This document shows, one piece after another, positions 16,961-25,674 of a DNA stretch of 64,000 bases (its first letter is position 1; each line of letters starts with the position of its first letter). Where the stretch lies: NCBI RefSeq assembly GCF_026420865.1, contig NZ_JAPCWC010000006.1, positions 124,001 to 188,000 on the forward strand. The letters run 5' to 3'. A model generated the notes under the pieces. That model was not told the DNA's origin. It worked only from the letters and a program-made list of their open reading frames with translations, and searched no databases. Origin of the DNA: Novosphingobium clariflavum (lineage in GTDB: Bacteria; Pseudomonadota; Alphaproteobacteria; Sphingomonadales; Sphingomonadaceae). Both the position numbers and the translations under genes were made by a program.

Positions 16961-17035
16961 CATTTGAAGCATGGGTGGTTCCAGTTGCGCCCCCTATTCG
17001 CAGACGACTAATGTCAGCGGCGAATAGGGGGAATC

Positions 17036-17833
17036 ATGACTATCCTGACGGCCGTGCTTATAACTGCTGCTGCTGCTTCTGTTCCGCAGCCGATCGACAA
17101 GCCGGATTGGATCAGGAGTGCGGACTACCCGCCCTGGGACCGGGAGACGCTCGAGGGTGTCGTCGAGGTGAAGCTTTTGGTCGATGCCACCGGGATGACA
17201 ACAGGATGCGGCGTCACCATTTCGTCCGGAAACGTCAAGCTGGATGAGTATACCTGTTCGTTGCTGATGAAGCGGGCCCGTTTCGAACCGGCGCGGGGGC
17301 TTCATGGAAAACGTGTGCCTGGAGAGGTCATTCAGGCCGTTCATTGGGAGGTCCAGCGAGACCAGATCGGAAATCAGGCGTCGATCGTTCGCTACAACGT
17401 GGAGCGGTCAGGCGAACTTTCGAACTGCACGGTCGAGAACCACGGCGCCGATAAAGAGGCTTTCTCGTGCAATGAACCTCTAGTGCACAGGATCACCGAG
17501 TTCGCACTCGGCCAGCCCCTTGAACGTTTTGACAGTGTTGGCCTGACCTTATTGGCCAGGGAGAACGGCGCTGTTTCAGAAGTGATATCGGTACCGCAGG
17601 AAATTGCACCTGCGGGAGCTGAGAAACATGTCCTTTCATCGGCCCTTGTCGAGACTGCGGCCAACGGCAAGGTTGTTCGCTGCGAAACGATCTCGAGTGG
17701 TGAAGGTACTGGAAAAGCGCTGGATATGTGCAGCGTCGGCGGCCCCTTTGAGCCCGTGACTCGCCAATTCACGGCGGATGGGCGCGAGCACAAGCTCATC
17801 GTCGAATTCAGTGTTTTTGGCGTTCCTCGCTGA
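17036..17833 (+). CDS. Secreted protein with TonB C-terminal-like domain
   Basis: 265 residues with a short N-terminal hydrophobic segment (MTILTAVLITAAAAS), probably a signal. Residues ~25-100 resemble a TonB C-terminal fold: WIRSADYPPW, EGVVEVKLLVDATGMTTGCGV, then LMKRARFEPAR. A second, weaker copy of this layout may occupy ~110-260, ending KLIVEFSVFG. No TonB-type transmembrane anchor plus proline-rich linker is present, so a transport role is not implied. GGGGGAATC precedes the ATG. Its stop is 6 bases from the stop of the convergent CDF gene. Family is moderately sure, function unknown. Confidence 0.65.
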   Translation: MTILTAVLITAAAASVPQPIDKPDWIRSADYPPWDRETLEGVVEVKLLVDATGMTTGCGVTISSGNVKLDEYTCSLLMKRARFEPARGLHGKRVPGEVIQAVHWEVQRDQIGNQASIVRYNVERSGELSNCTVENHGADKEAFSCNEPLVHRITEFALGQPLERFDSVGLTLLARENGAVSEVISVPQEIAPAGAEKHVLSSALVETAANGKVVRCETISSGEGTGKALDMCSVGGPFEPVTRQFTADGREHKLIVEFSVFGVPR

Positions 17834-17839
17834 CCTGCA

Positions 17840-18784
17840 TCACCACACCATCGCATCGCTGCGCTTTTCCGGGCGGATGTAGATCGAGGTGATCCACGGC
17901 GAGAGCGCCTTCATCCGGCGCTCGAGTTCCTCGATCAGCGTTTCGGCATCGCCCATCCTGAGGTCGTCGGCGAAGTCGGCGCTGATGGCGACAAAGATCG
18001 CCTGCGGGCTCGTGTGGATGGTGCGGATGTGGTTGACCGCGTCGATGCGCGGGTGGCCGTCCAGCACTTCGCGGATCTTGGCGATCAGTACCGGATCGGC
18101 CGCCTCGCCGATCAGCAGTTCCTTGGACTCGCGGGCGAGCAATATCGCGACGCCGGCCAGCACGCCGCCGATCAGCACCGAGGCGACGCCGTCGATGCGC
18201 GGGTCGGCGAAGTGGATCGAGGCCCAGACGCCGAGGGCCGCGATGATGAGGCCGATCAGCGCGGCGCTGTCCTCGAACAGGACGATGAAGCCGGGAGGAT
18301 CCTTGCTGCGGTGAATCGCCTGCCACCAGGTCTGCTCGCCGCGCCCGGCGTTGAACTCGCGCACGGCGAGCGACCAGGATGCGCCTTCCATGACGAACGC
18401 GATGGCGAGGACGATGTAGTTGAGCGTCGGGTCGGCGATCGGGTGCGGGTCGGCGATGTGGACGATCCCCTCGTAGATCGACACGCCCGCGCCCACCGCA
18501 AAGATCAGGATGGCGACCACGAAGGCCCAGAAATAGAGTTCGCGGCCATAACCGAAGGGGTGGGTCGGGTCCGGCTTGCGACCCGCGCGCTTCTGGCCGT
18601 AGAGCAGGAGGATCTGGTTGCCGCTGTCCACCAGCGAGTGGACGCCCTCGGTCAGCATCGAGGAGGAACCGCTGATCGCGGCGGCCACGAACTTGGCCAC
18701 GGCAATGCCGAGGTTGGCCGCCAGCGCGCCGTAGAGGACGATATTGGCCTTGAAGTGCGCGGCGACGCTGTCGGGCTGGTCCAT
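17840..18784 (-). CDS. Cation diffusion facilitator (CDF) family metal exporter
   Basis: 314 residues. Six membrane segments lie between ~residues 15 and 215; SGSSSMLTEGVHSLVDSGNQ and FEDSAALIG contain the acidic/His metal-site residues of the family, and HPFGYGRELYFW is the usual loop after TM2. A C-terminal cytoplasmic domain (IREVLDGHPRIDAVNHIRT onward) is the ferredoxin-like dimerisation domain. It should export Zn2+, Fe2+ or a similar divalent ion from the cytoplasm in exchange for protons. The 196 bases upstream on this strand show no other gene and would hold its promoter. Confidence 0.92.
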   Translation of the reverse strand: MDQPDSVAAHFKANIVLYGALAANLGIAVAKFVAAAISGSSSMLTEGVHSLVDSGNQILLLYGQKRAGRKPDPTHPFGYGRELYFWAFVVAILIFAVGAGVSIYEGIVHIADPHPIADPTLNYIVLAIAFVMEGASWSLAVREFNAGRGEQTWWQAIHRSKDPPGFIVLFEDSAALIGLIIAALGVWASIHFADPRIDGVASVLIGGVLAGVAILLARESKELLIGEAADPVLIAKIREVLDGHPRIDAVNHIRTIHTSPQAIFVAISADFADDLRMGDAETLIEELERRMKALSPWITSIYIRPEKRSDAMVW

Positions 18785-18980
18785 CGGCGGGCCGGGTTCC
18801 TCGGTAGAGACTGAAATTCAGCCTGCGACTGTCTCCGGCCCGGTCCGTTTTCGCAAGTGTCTTAAATGCCTCATGGATTGATTTTGACATTGGACGGGCA
18901 ACCAGCCCGCCCGGCAGCCGCTCTGGCCCGATATGGTCGCCATTCCGGTGCCTCGCAGGCGTGATTGATGGGGCCTGAGC

Positions 18981-19982
18981 CTAGGAGAGTGCCTCGCGGC
19001 CGACGCGCTCGTTCCACAGGTCGGCGTTGCCGCAAAGCTGGAGGTTCAGCAGGGCTCGCTTGAGGAAGAGATGGCAGGGATGCTCGTCCGTGAGGCCGAT
19101 GCCGCCATGAAGTTGCACCATTTCCTCGGTCACGAAGCGGAAGGCCTCGGCGGCCAGCACTTTGGCGGCAGCGAGATCGGTGACGCCGGCGCTTTCATCC
19201 CGCACGCGCTTCCACAGCAGGGCTTCGGCGACGGTGATCTTCGTCTTCATGTCGGCGGCGCGGTGCTTGAGGGCCTGGAACAGCGCGATCGGACGGTCGA
19301 ACTGGCGGCGGACCTTCATGTACTCGATCGTCATGTCGAGCGCGGCACTCGCCGCGCCGATGCAGTCTGCCGCAAGCGCCAGTTGCGCCTCGCCCGAAAG
19401 CTGGTCGTGCAAAGCCTTCGTGCCTGCCGGGTCGGTAAGCATGCGGCCGGGCGTGTATCCGTCCAGTATCACGTCGAACAGGCGGCGGCTGGGATCCCAG
19501 ATCGCGCGCTCAACGATCGAGACGCCGGGCGCATCCAGCGGTACCAGCGCATAGCCGTTTGGCAGCTCAGCAATGATGGCGGCGGCCATGTCCGCCTCGA
19601 ACACGCCGGAAATCGTCCCGGAAACGGTGCCGTCCGGGCGTGGCGTCAGCGCGGCTTCGAGCATTGGCAGCGGCGCATATTCCCCTGCGGCCAGTCTCTC
19701 CAGCCATTCCGCGCGTTCGGCAAAATCGTGGCTCGCGGCCATGGCCTGAAGGCCTAGCTGGGCCGGGATCAGGGGCATGGCGGAAAGGATGCGGCCCATT
19801 TCGAGGTGCAGCGCGGTCGAGGCTTCCCGCGTGAGGCCAAGGCCGCCGTCCGCTTCGGGAAGACGGACCATCAGCCAGCCCATCTCGGCGGCGAGCTGCC
19901 AGCTTTCGCCGCGTGCGGGCGAGAGCGTGTCGGCGGGGAAGGCCTTCTGCGCGGCGTCGGCGAGTTCGTTCCGTTCGATCAC
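18981..19982 (-). CDS. Acyl-CoA dehydrogenase, small (beta) subunit of a probable heteromeric enzyme
   Basis: 333 residues from GTG 19982, which overlaps the upstream gene's stop as GTGA and has AAGGGG 8 bases before it; GTG 19991 is an alternative. The N-terminal helical domain is short, and KVRRQFDRPIALFQALKH plus QLHGGIGLTDEHP are typical of acyl-CoA dehydrogenases. No Glu is seen where the catalytic base lies in isovaleryl-CoA dehydrogenase-type enzymes; that position falls in a stretch reading ALAADCIGAAS. In actinobacterial steroid catabolism such shorter partners (ChsE/FadE pairs) form alpha2beta2 enzymes with a catalytic subunit, and the adjacent upstream gene fits this role. Confidence 0.88.
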   Translation of the reverse strand: MIERNELADAAQKAFPADTLSPARGESWQLAAEMGWLMVRLPEADGGLGLTREASTALHLEMGRILSAMPLIPAQLGLQAMAASHDFAERAEWLERLAAGEYAPLPMLEAALTPRPDGTVSGTISGVFEADMAAAIIAELPNGYALVPLDAPGVSIVERAIWDPSRRLFDVILDGYTPGRMLTDPAGTKALHDQLSGEAQLALAADCIGAASAALDMTIEYMKVRRQFDRPIALFQALKHRAADMKTKITVAEALLWKRVRDESAGVTDLAAAKVLAAEAFRFVTEEMVQLHGGIGLTDEHPCHLFLKRALLNLQLCGNADLWNERVGREALS

Positions 19983-21154
19983 AGCACCCACCCCTTCGGC
20001 TCGCGCGGCATCTCCAGCATGCGCTCGGCGATGATATTGCGCTGCACTTCCTCGCTGCCGCCGGCGATCGTCCAGGCGTAGGAGTTCATGAAATCGGCCA
20101 TCCAGTTGCCGGTATTGAGATCGCCGAAAGTGATCGGCGCGACGTATTGTTCGTCCATGCCGCCCAGCCGCAGGCCCAGCGCCGAATAGGCCCTCAGCGC
20201 GCGGCTGTAGGCATTCTTGACGATGGAGGCATCACCGATGCGCTCGATCCCGTTGATGCGGTTGTCGAGGAACTGGTCGGCAAGCGCGCAGACGGCGTCG
20301 ACCTGCGTGACCAGTACGCCGAAATCGCGCAAGACGCCGCGGTCGTCTTCATGTCCGTGCTTGCGGATAAGCCCGGCGACGCGGCCGAGCGCGCCGCGCA
20401 TGCGGTAGGACAGTTCCATCAGCGTCAGACCGCGCTCGGAGGCCAGCGTCGCCTGTGCCACGGCCCAGCCCATGCCTTCTTCGCCCACGCGCTCGGAGAC
20501 CGGGATCTCCACGTTGTCGAGGAAGATTTCGGCGAATTCCTCGTCCCCCTGGATCTGGTGGATCGGGCGCACGGTGACGCCGGGAGCCTTCATGTCCATC
20601 AGCAGGTAGGTGATGCCCGCCTGTTTGGGACCGTCCGACGCGGTGCGTGCCAGCAGCAGGCACTTGTCCGCGAACTGGGCCATCGTCGACCAGACTTTCT
20701 GGCCATTGATGACGTAGACATCGCCTTTCCTTTCCGCCCGTGTCTTGATGGCGGCAAGGTCCGATCCGGCACCGGGCTCGGAAAAGCCCTGGCACCACGT
20801 CTCACCCTCGAGGATCCTGGGGAGATAGCGAGCCTTCTGCGCCGCATTGCCGCATTCGTGGAGCGTGGCGAAGGCGTGGTAGGTGGAGACGAACGAGAGC
20901 AGCAGGCGCGGGCAATCGGCGCGCGCCAGTTCCTCGTAGATCACCTTCTGCTCGGCCAGGCTGCGGCCGCCGCCGGGATACTCTGCAGGCCAGTGCGGGA
21001 TGGCATAGCCCCCGCGCACGAGCTTGCCGAACCAGTCTCGCTGGGTGCGGACGAAGTCGTCCTGGGTGCGGCTGGCATCGCGCCAGTCGGCAGGCGCTTG
21101 CGCCTTGAGGAAGCTGCGGACGTCGCGCCGCAGGGCTTCTAGGTCGTGGGTCAT
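19979..21154 (-). CDS. Acyl-CoA dehydrogenase, catalytic (alpha) subunit of a probable heteromeric enzyme
   Basis: 391 residues with all three domains. WCQGFSEPGAGSDLAAIKT is the FAD/substrate loop, VINGQKVWST follows, and GGSEEVQRNIIAERMLEMPRE is the C-terminal FAD/dimer motif. A Glu-Arg in TLASERGLTL matches the catalytic Glu position of isovaleryl-CoA dehydrogenase (E254R). It would introduce a 2,3 double bond into an acyl-CoA, passing electrons to ETF. It is the middle gene of a minus-strand set, Rieske ferredoxin then alpha then beta, and overlaps the beta gene. By analogy with FadE26/27 and FadE28/29, a steroid or terpenoid side-chain CoA is a plausible substrate. Confidence 0.9.
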   Translation of the reverse strand: MTHDLEALRRDVRSFLKAQAPADWRDASRTQDDFVRTQRDWFGKLVRGGYAIPHWPAEYPGGGRSLAEQKVIYEELARADCPRLLLSFVSTYHAFATLHECGNAAQKARYLPRILEGETWCQGFSEPGAGSDLAAIKTRAERKGDVYVINGQKVWSTMAQFADKCLLLARTASDGPKQAGITYLLMDMKAPGVTVRPIHQIQGDEEFAEIFLDNVEIPVSERVGEEGMGWAVAQATLASERGLTLMELSYRMRGALGRVAGLIRKHGHEDDRGVLRDFGVLVTQVDAVCALADQFLDNRINGIERIGDASIVKNAYSRALRAYSALGLRLGGMDEQYVAPITFGDLNTGNWMADFMNSYAWTIAGGSEEVQRNIIAERMLEMPREPKGWVL

Positions 21155-21241
21155 GCCCTTGTCTGTGCCGATGGGGTGCCGGGGCGTCCAGATGGCGGCA
21201 GGTCGCTGCGGCGATATCGGGACACGGCCGCGGCAGGGCTT

Positions 21242-21556
21242 TCACACTTCCACTTCGATCATGCCGCCTTCAACCCGCACCGCATAGGTCTCGATCGACA
21301 TCGTCGCCGGCGGGTTGAGCGGTGCGCCGGTTTCCAGGTCGAAGCGGGCGCCGTGCACGGGGCAGGAAATCCAGCCGCTGCGCATGCGTCCGCATTCCAG
21401 CGTCTCGAAGGCGTGGCTGCACAAGTTGCGCACCGCGAAGATGCGGTCCCTGGTGTTGCACAGGATCACGCTGATCCCGTTCACCTCCACGACAAGCTTG
21501 GCGCCCGGCGGCACATCTTCCAGCCTGGCGGCGGTAACGAAGGTCTTCTCGGTCAT
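21242..21556 (-). CDS. Rieske [2Fe-2S] ferredoxin
   Basis: 104 residues. The cluster-binding motif is CSHAF, 14 residues on CPVHGARFD, that is C-x-H...C-x2-H, as in the ferredoxin components of Rieske non-heme oxygenases. There is no signal peptide, consistent with a soluble electron carrier. Two consecutive ATGs (21559 and 21556) are possible; GGGAAG abuts the first, so the second has better spacing. It leads the operon with the two acyl-CoA dehydrogenase subunits (87 bases to the next gene) and is divergent from a KstD-like gene. No terminal oxygenase or reductase lies in the window, so its partners must be elsewhere. Confidence 0.9.
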   Translation of the reverse strand: MTEKTFVTAARLEDVPPGAKLVVEVNGISVILCNTRDRIFAVRNLCSHAFETLECGRMRSGWISCPVHGARFDLETGAPLNPPATMSIETYAVRVEGGMIEVEV

Positions 21557-21732
21557 CATCTTCCCGGCTTCTCGCGAATCTTGGCTCTGGGACTGTCCGG
21601 TGTCGCAGCCACCGTGCAAGCACGCGGCGGGCACAAGCAGGACCAAGCAAGCCGCTGTACCGTGGCGGTCATTTCGTGGGCAAGCCGCCGACGCGATAAC
21701 GTGATCCGAAAACATGTTTCGGGAGAGTTCAG

Positions 21733-23517
21733 GTGTCCGCGCTCGGAAATTGCGAAAATGGCGAGAGCTTCGATGTCGTGGTGGTGGGATCGGGCTCGGC
21801 AGGGGCAATGGCGGCGCTGCGCAGTGCCGATCTTGGCCTGAAAGTGCTGATCGTCGAGAAGGCGCACAAGTTCGGCGGCACTTCGGCCACTTCGGGCGGG
21901 GTCATGTGGATCCCCAACCACCGCCTGGACGGTGACCGGGGCGACAGCCGCGAGGCGGCTCTCGCCTATCTCGATGCCACTATCGGCGTGGCGGTGAACC
22001 GGGAGCGGCTCGAAGCCTTCGTGGACGAGGCGCCCAGGATGCTGCGTTTCCTGCAGTCCACCGGCGTACAGGTCGCGGCGGCGGCCTGGCCGGACTACTT
22101 TCCCGATCGCGGGGGCGCGCGGGCGGATCGCTCGGTGATCGTGCCGACGTTCGACGGGAGGCGACTTGGCGATGGGCGCTATGCGCTGATGCGCGAGCAG
22201 TACAACCGTTTCAAGCTGTTCGGCCGCTATGCGATGGACCTGACCGAGACCTTTACCCTGATGATGCAGTCGAAGGGCTGGCGGATGGTCGCGGGGCGGA
22301 TGATCGGGCGCTACTGGCTGGACCGTCCGACACGCAAGGTCTCGCACCGCGACAAGCGCTTCACCCAGGGCGCCGCGCTGATGGGCGCGACTTACGAGCA
22401 GGTCTTTGCGCGCGGAGTCGAGCTTCGGCTGGAGACGGCGCTGGAAGGGCTGGCGGTGGACGAGGGAGGCCGTGTCACCGGAGTCGAGGTGTCCCGCTTC
22501 GGGCGCAGATACAGCGTGGCGGCGCGGCACGGGGTAGTGCTGGCGGCGGGCGGGTTCGAGTGGAACCAGGCGCTGCGGGACCGCTTCTATCCGGTGCCGG
22601 GGCTGACGCGCCATTCCTCCACGCCCGAGGACGGCAACCGGGGCGAGGCGCTGGTCGCGGCGGAAGCGGTCGGAGCTTCGACCGAGCACACGGAGCAGGG
22701 CTGGTGGATCCCGACGATGACGCTGCCGATGAAGGGGGCGTCGAACTTCCACGAGATCCATCAGGCCGCGTTCGACGTGGGACGTCCGTGGAGCGTGGTG
22801 GTCAACCGCAAGGGCCTTCGCTTCGTGGATGAGGCCTGCGGGTACGACCAATTCGGGCAGGCCATGGTGCGCGATCAGTTGGAAACCGGTGCGAACTGTC
22901 CGTGCTGGCTGATCTTCGATGCCAAGTTCCGCCGGAAATTCAGCGCTGGCGGCCTGATGCCCACAGTGCATACGCCCGAGCACAAGATCCCGGCGGACTG
23001 GTGGGACCACTACGTGTTCCGGGCCAGTACCATCGAGGACCTTTGCGCCAAGACACACCTGCCGGTTGAGGCCGTGCGTCAGACCATCGCCAACATGAAC
23101 ACTTACGCGAAGACCGGCGTCGATCCAGAGTTCGGGCGGGGCATGAACCCCTATGACCAGATGTTCGGCGATCCCTCTTCCAGGCCCAATCCGAACATCG
23201 GTCCGATCGACACGGCACCGTTCTATGCAGTGCCGATCAACAACGGCGATCTCGGCACCAAGGGCGGCCTGCGCTGCGACGCCCGGGCGCGGGTGCTGGA
23301 TGGGGAGGGGAGGCCGATCGCCGGGCTCTATGCCGCAGGCAACAATTCGGGGACCCCGTTCGGCGACACCTACCCGGGGGCAGGGGCGACGATCGGTCCG
23401 GCGATGACCTTCGGGTTTGTCGCCGCCAATGACATTGCCGAACGGGCCGGAAACGGGCGGGTGGGGTCGGCGCTTGAACAAAGCGGGATTCCCGCCTTCG
23501 CGGAGATGACGAAGTAG
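21733..23517 (+). CDS. FAD-dependent dehydrogenase, 3-ketosteroid delta1-dehydrogenase-like
   Basis: 594 residues, second member of this family in the window. FAD fold: VVVGSGSAGAMAALR, then GGTSATSGGVMWIPNH. AWPDYFPDRGG corresponds to the KstD Tyr119 region and DTYPGAGATIGPAMTFGF to the Tyr487/Gly491 region, so the catalytic residues appear kept. The start is GTG 21733 with GGGAGAG eight bases upstream. It is divergent from the Rieske operon (176-base gap, shared promoter region likely). The last ~12 residues (SGIPAFAEMTK) are encoded by a dispersed-repeat-like sequence, so the original stop was probably a little earlier. Substrate unknown; a cyclic 3-keto compound is the family expectation. 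Confidence 0.87.
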   Translation: MSALGNCENGESFDVVVVGSGSAGAMAALRSADLGLKVLIVEKAHKFGGTSATSGGVMWIPNHRLDGDRGDSREAALAYLDATIGVAVNRERLEAFVDEAPRMLRFLQSTGVQVAAAAWPDYFPDRGGARADRSVIVPTFDGRRLGDGRYALMREQYNRFKLFGRYAMDLTETFTLMMQSKGWRMVAGRMIGRYWLDRPTRKVSHRDKRFTQGAALMGATYEQVFARGVELRLETALEGLAVDEGGRVTGVEVSRFGRRYSVAARHGVVLAAGGFEWNQALRDRFYPVPGLTRHSSTPEDGNRGEALVAAEAVGASTEHTEQGWWIPTMTLPMKGASNFHEIHQAAFDVGRPWSVVVNRKGLRFVDEACGYDQFGQAMVRDQLETGANCPCWLIFDAKFRRKFSAGGLMPTVHTPEHKIPADWWDHYVFRASTIEDLCAKTHLPVEAVRQTIANMNTYAKTGVDPEFGRGMNPYDQMFGDPSSRPNPNIGPIDTAPFYAVPINNGDLGTKGGLRCDARARVLDGEGRPIAGLYAAGNNSGTPFGDTYPGAGATIGPAMTFGFVAANDIAERAGNGRVGSALEQSGIPAFAEMTK

Positions 23518-23611
23518 GTTGGATTCGACGAAACTTCGACAAGCGAACCGAAAATCAGATGTGCCCACAAGGTACTCTCGCCATCCCCGCGACGGCGGGA
23601 ACCCCGTTTCT
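23479..23611. repeat. Pair of inverted REP-like GC-rich elements
   Basis: Element 1 (23479-23516) and element 2 (23574-23611) are inverted copies of each other with a few differences; both carry the CATCnCCGCGAnGGCGGGAA core seen in dispersed palindromic repeats of many proteobacteria. Element 1 itself contains GCGGG-ATT-CCCGC (23483-23495). The stop codon of the upstream flavoprotein (23515-23517) is inside element 1. Such inverted pairs can mark mobilised REPIN-type repeats or act as 3' transcript stabilisers. Confidence 0.7.
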
Positions 23612-23647
23612 TCTTCAAGCGGTGGCGGCATAAGCGGAGCAGGACAG

Positions 23648-24421
23648 ATGCAAGGCAAGGTAGCAGTCGTCACCGGAGCGGCAGGCGGCATAGGCGAGGC
23701 CATCGTGCGGGTGCTGGGAGCCAAAGGCCTTAAGGTCCTTGGCACCGGGCGCAGCGTACAGAAGCTTCAGGCGCTGAACGATGCGCTGGCCGGGACGATG
23801 GATTTCGAATTCATCGCCATCGACGCCACCGCCGATGAAGCTCCGCGCGCGATCGTCGATGTCGCGGTGGAGAAGTTCGGGCGGCTGGACGTGCTGGTGA
23901 ACAATGCCGGATCGTTCAACTTCGGTCCTGTGGACCAGACCAGCGATGCCATGCTGGACGAAGTGCTTGGCATTTCGCTGCGTGCGCCGTTCCGGCTCTG
24001 CCGCGAGGCGCTGCGGGTCATGGAAGAGGGGAGCGCGATCCTCTTCATCGGCTCGACCTGGGGGCTCTACGGCACGCCGGGCGGCGGGGCCTATTCCGCC
24101 GTGAAGGCCGGGCAGATCGGTCTGATGCAGACGATGGCGGCCGAATATGGCCCGCGCGGCATCCGCTCCAACTACATTGCGCCGACCGTGGTGCGCACCG
24201 AGATGACCACGGCGTTCTGGGAACTGGATTTCTTCCGCCGCACCAATCACGAACTGACGCCGCTCCAGCGCGATTGCACCGCGGCGGACATCGGCAACAT
24301 GGTGGCCTTTCTCGCTTCGGACGAGGCCGGGTTCGTCAACGGACAGACCATCGCGGTGGACGGCGGTATCTCGACCACGCGCTATGTCTCGCCGGCGGCG
24401 ATCGGAGCGGTGCGGCAGTAA
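23648..24421 (+). CDS. Short-chain dehydrogenase/reductase (SDR)
   Basis: 257 residues of the classical SDR type. The cofactor loop TGAAGGIGEA is at 9-18, NNAG at 85-88, and the catalytic triad Ser136, Tyr149, Lys153 has normal spacing. GTGRS after the second strand would fit NADP(H) or NAD(H) equally well. ATG 23648 follows AGGACAG; the frame is open further upstream through a repeat element, which is not coding. It lies between the KstD-like gene and an acyl-CoA dehydrogenase pair, so oxidation of a hydroxyacyl-CoA or ring hydroxyl is plausible. SDR sequence alone does not give the substrate. Confidence 0.88.
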   Translation: MQGKVAVVTGAAGGIGEAIVRVLGAKGLKVLGTGRSVQKLQALNDALAGTMDFEFIAIDATADEAPRAIVDVAVEKFGRLDVLVNNAGSFNFGPVDQTSDAMLDEVLGISLRAPFRLCREALRVMEEGSAILFIGSTWGLYGTPGGGAYSAVKAGQIGLMQTMAAEYGPRGIRSNYIAPTVVRTEMTTAFWELDFFRRTNHELTPLQRDCTAADIGNMVAFLASDEAGFVNGQTIAVDGGISTTRYVSPAAIGAVRQ

Positions 24422-24528
24422 GGCTGTCCTGCAACGGCCTCGGCGGTTTTCGCCGGGGCGTTGGCCCTTTGCTTGTGAGGGCGTGGCCCGCTGGGTAACG
24501 CCGGAGGAAAGCAGAGACGAAGGATGCC

Positions 24529-25674
24529 ATGCAGTTCGAATGGACCGAGGACCAGGATGCGTTCCGTCAGCAGATCCGGGACTTCCTGCACGCCAACCTG
24601 CCGGATGGCTGGGAAAAGTTCTCCGAACACGGCCCCGCCTCGCCCGCGCTGACCGCATTTGCCCGCAGCTTTTGCGTCACGCTCGCCGACGCCGGCCTGC
24701 TGTTCCCCCACTGGCCAAGGGACATGGGCGGGGAAGGACTGGGGCCGTGGGAGCAGCAGATTCTCTCCGAAGAGATGTGGATCGCCGGCGAGCCGCGCGG
24801 CGGCCAGTACATGAACGTCAACTGGATCGGCCCGACGCTGGAGAAGTATGGCACGGCGGCGCAGAAGGCGCGTTATCTGGAACCGATCACGCGCGGGGAA
24901 TCGCTGTGGTGCCAGGGATTTTCCGAACCTGACGCCGGATCGGACCTTGCCAGTCTACGCACCCGTGCCGTGCTGAAGGACGGTCGCTACGTCATCAATG
25001 GCCAGAAGATCTGGACGTCCTACGCCGGGCTGGCCGACACCTGCTTCCTCCTCACCCGCACCAGCGACGATCGCAAGAAGGGCATTACCATCGTCCTCGT
25101 GCCGATGGACACGCCGGGCATCACCGTGCGCCAGATCCCCTCACTGATCGGTGAGGGTGATATTCACGAGGTCTTCTTCGACGATGTGACCGTGCCGGAA
25201 ACCGCCCGCTTCGGCGACGAGGGGCAGGCATGGGAGATCGTCGCCTATTCGCTGCGCAACGAGCGGCTGGGTATCCCGCGTTTCACGCTGGCCCGCGCCG
25301 CGCTCGACCGGGCGGTCGCGATGCTGAAGGAGCGCGGCGACTTCGTTCGCGAGCATGTGCGCATCGAGGCCGCGCGCTGCGCGGCGCTGTGCGAGGGGGC
25401 GGGCACGGCGAACTATGCCGTCGTGCAGAAACGGGTCGACGGGCTGGCGATCGGTGCGGAGTCCAGTTCCGCGCGCTACGCCACCGTGATGGCCGAGCGC
25501 GCCGTCTGCGAATTCGTGGTGGAGTTCCTGCCCGAAGCGCTCGCGGGGGCATCGCCCTATCTCAAGATGCACCACCAGCGCGGCATCGTCGCCGGGATCG
25601 CCGCCGGTTCGGCCGAGATCCAGCTCAACATCATCGCCAGCGACGTGCTGGAACTGCCCCGGGAGCCGCGCTGA
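24529..25674 (+). CDS. Acyl-CoA dehydrogenase, catalytic (alpha) subunit of a second heteromeric pair
   Basis: 381 residues. WCQGFSEPDAGSDLASLRT and VINGQKIWTS mark the FAD/substrate domain. RNERLGI carries a Glu-Arg at the isovaleryl-CoA-dehydrogenase-type catalytic position. The C-terminal motif GSAEIQLNIIASDVLELPRE departs from the usual GGTSEIQRNIIAERVL by having Gln-Leu and Ser-Asp, so FAD contacts at the interface may be altered. CGGAGGAAAG and GACGAAGG lie upstream of the ATG. Its stop shares one base with the next start (TGATG). It is the second such pair here, which suggests two rounds of side-chain or ring desaturation. Confidence 0.9.
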   Translation: MQFEWTEDQDAFRQQIRDFLHANLPDGWEKFSEHGPASPALTAFARSFCVTLADAGLLFPHWPRDMGGEGLGPWEQQILSEEMWIAGEPRGGQYMNVNWIGPTLEKYGTAAQKARYLEPITRGESLWCQGFSEPDAGSDLASLRTRAVLKDGRYVINGQKIWTSYAGLADTCFLLTRTSDDRKKGITIVLVPMDTPGITVRQIPSLIGEGDIHEVFFDDVTVPETARFGDEGQAWEIVAYSLRNERLGIPRFTLARAALDRAVAMLKERGDFVREHVRIEAARCAALCEGAGTANYAVVQKRVDGLAIGAESSSARYATVMAERAVCEFVVEFLPEALAGASPYLKMHHQRGIVAGIAAGSAEIQLNIIASDVLELPREPR

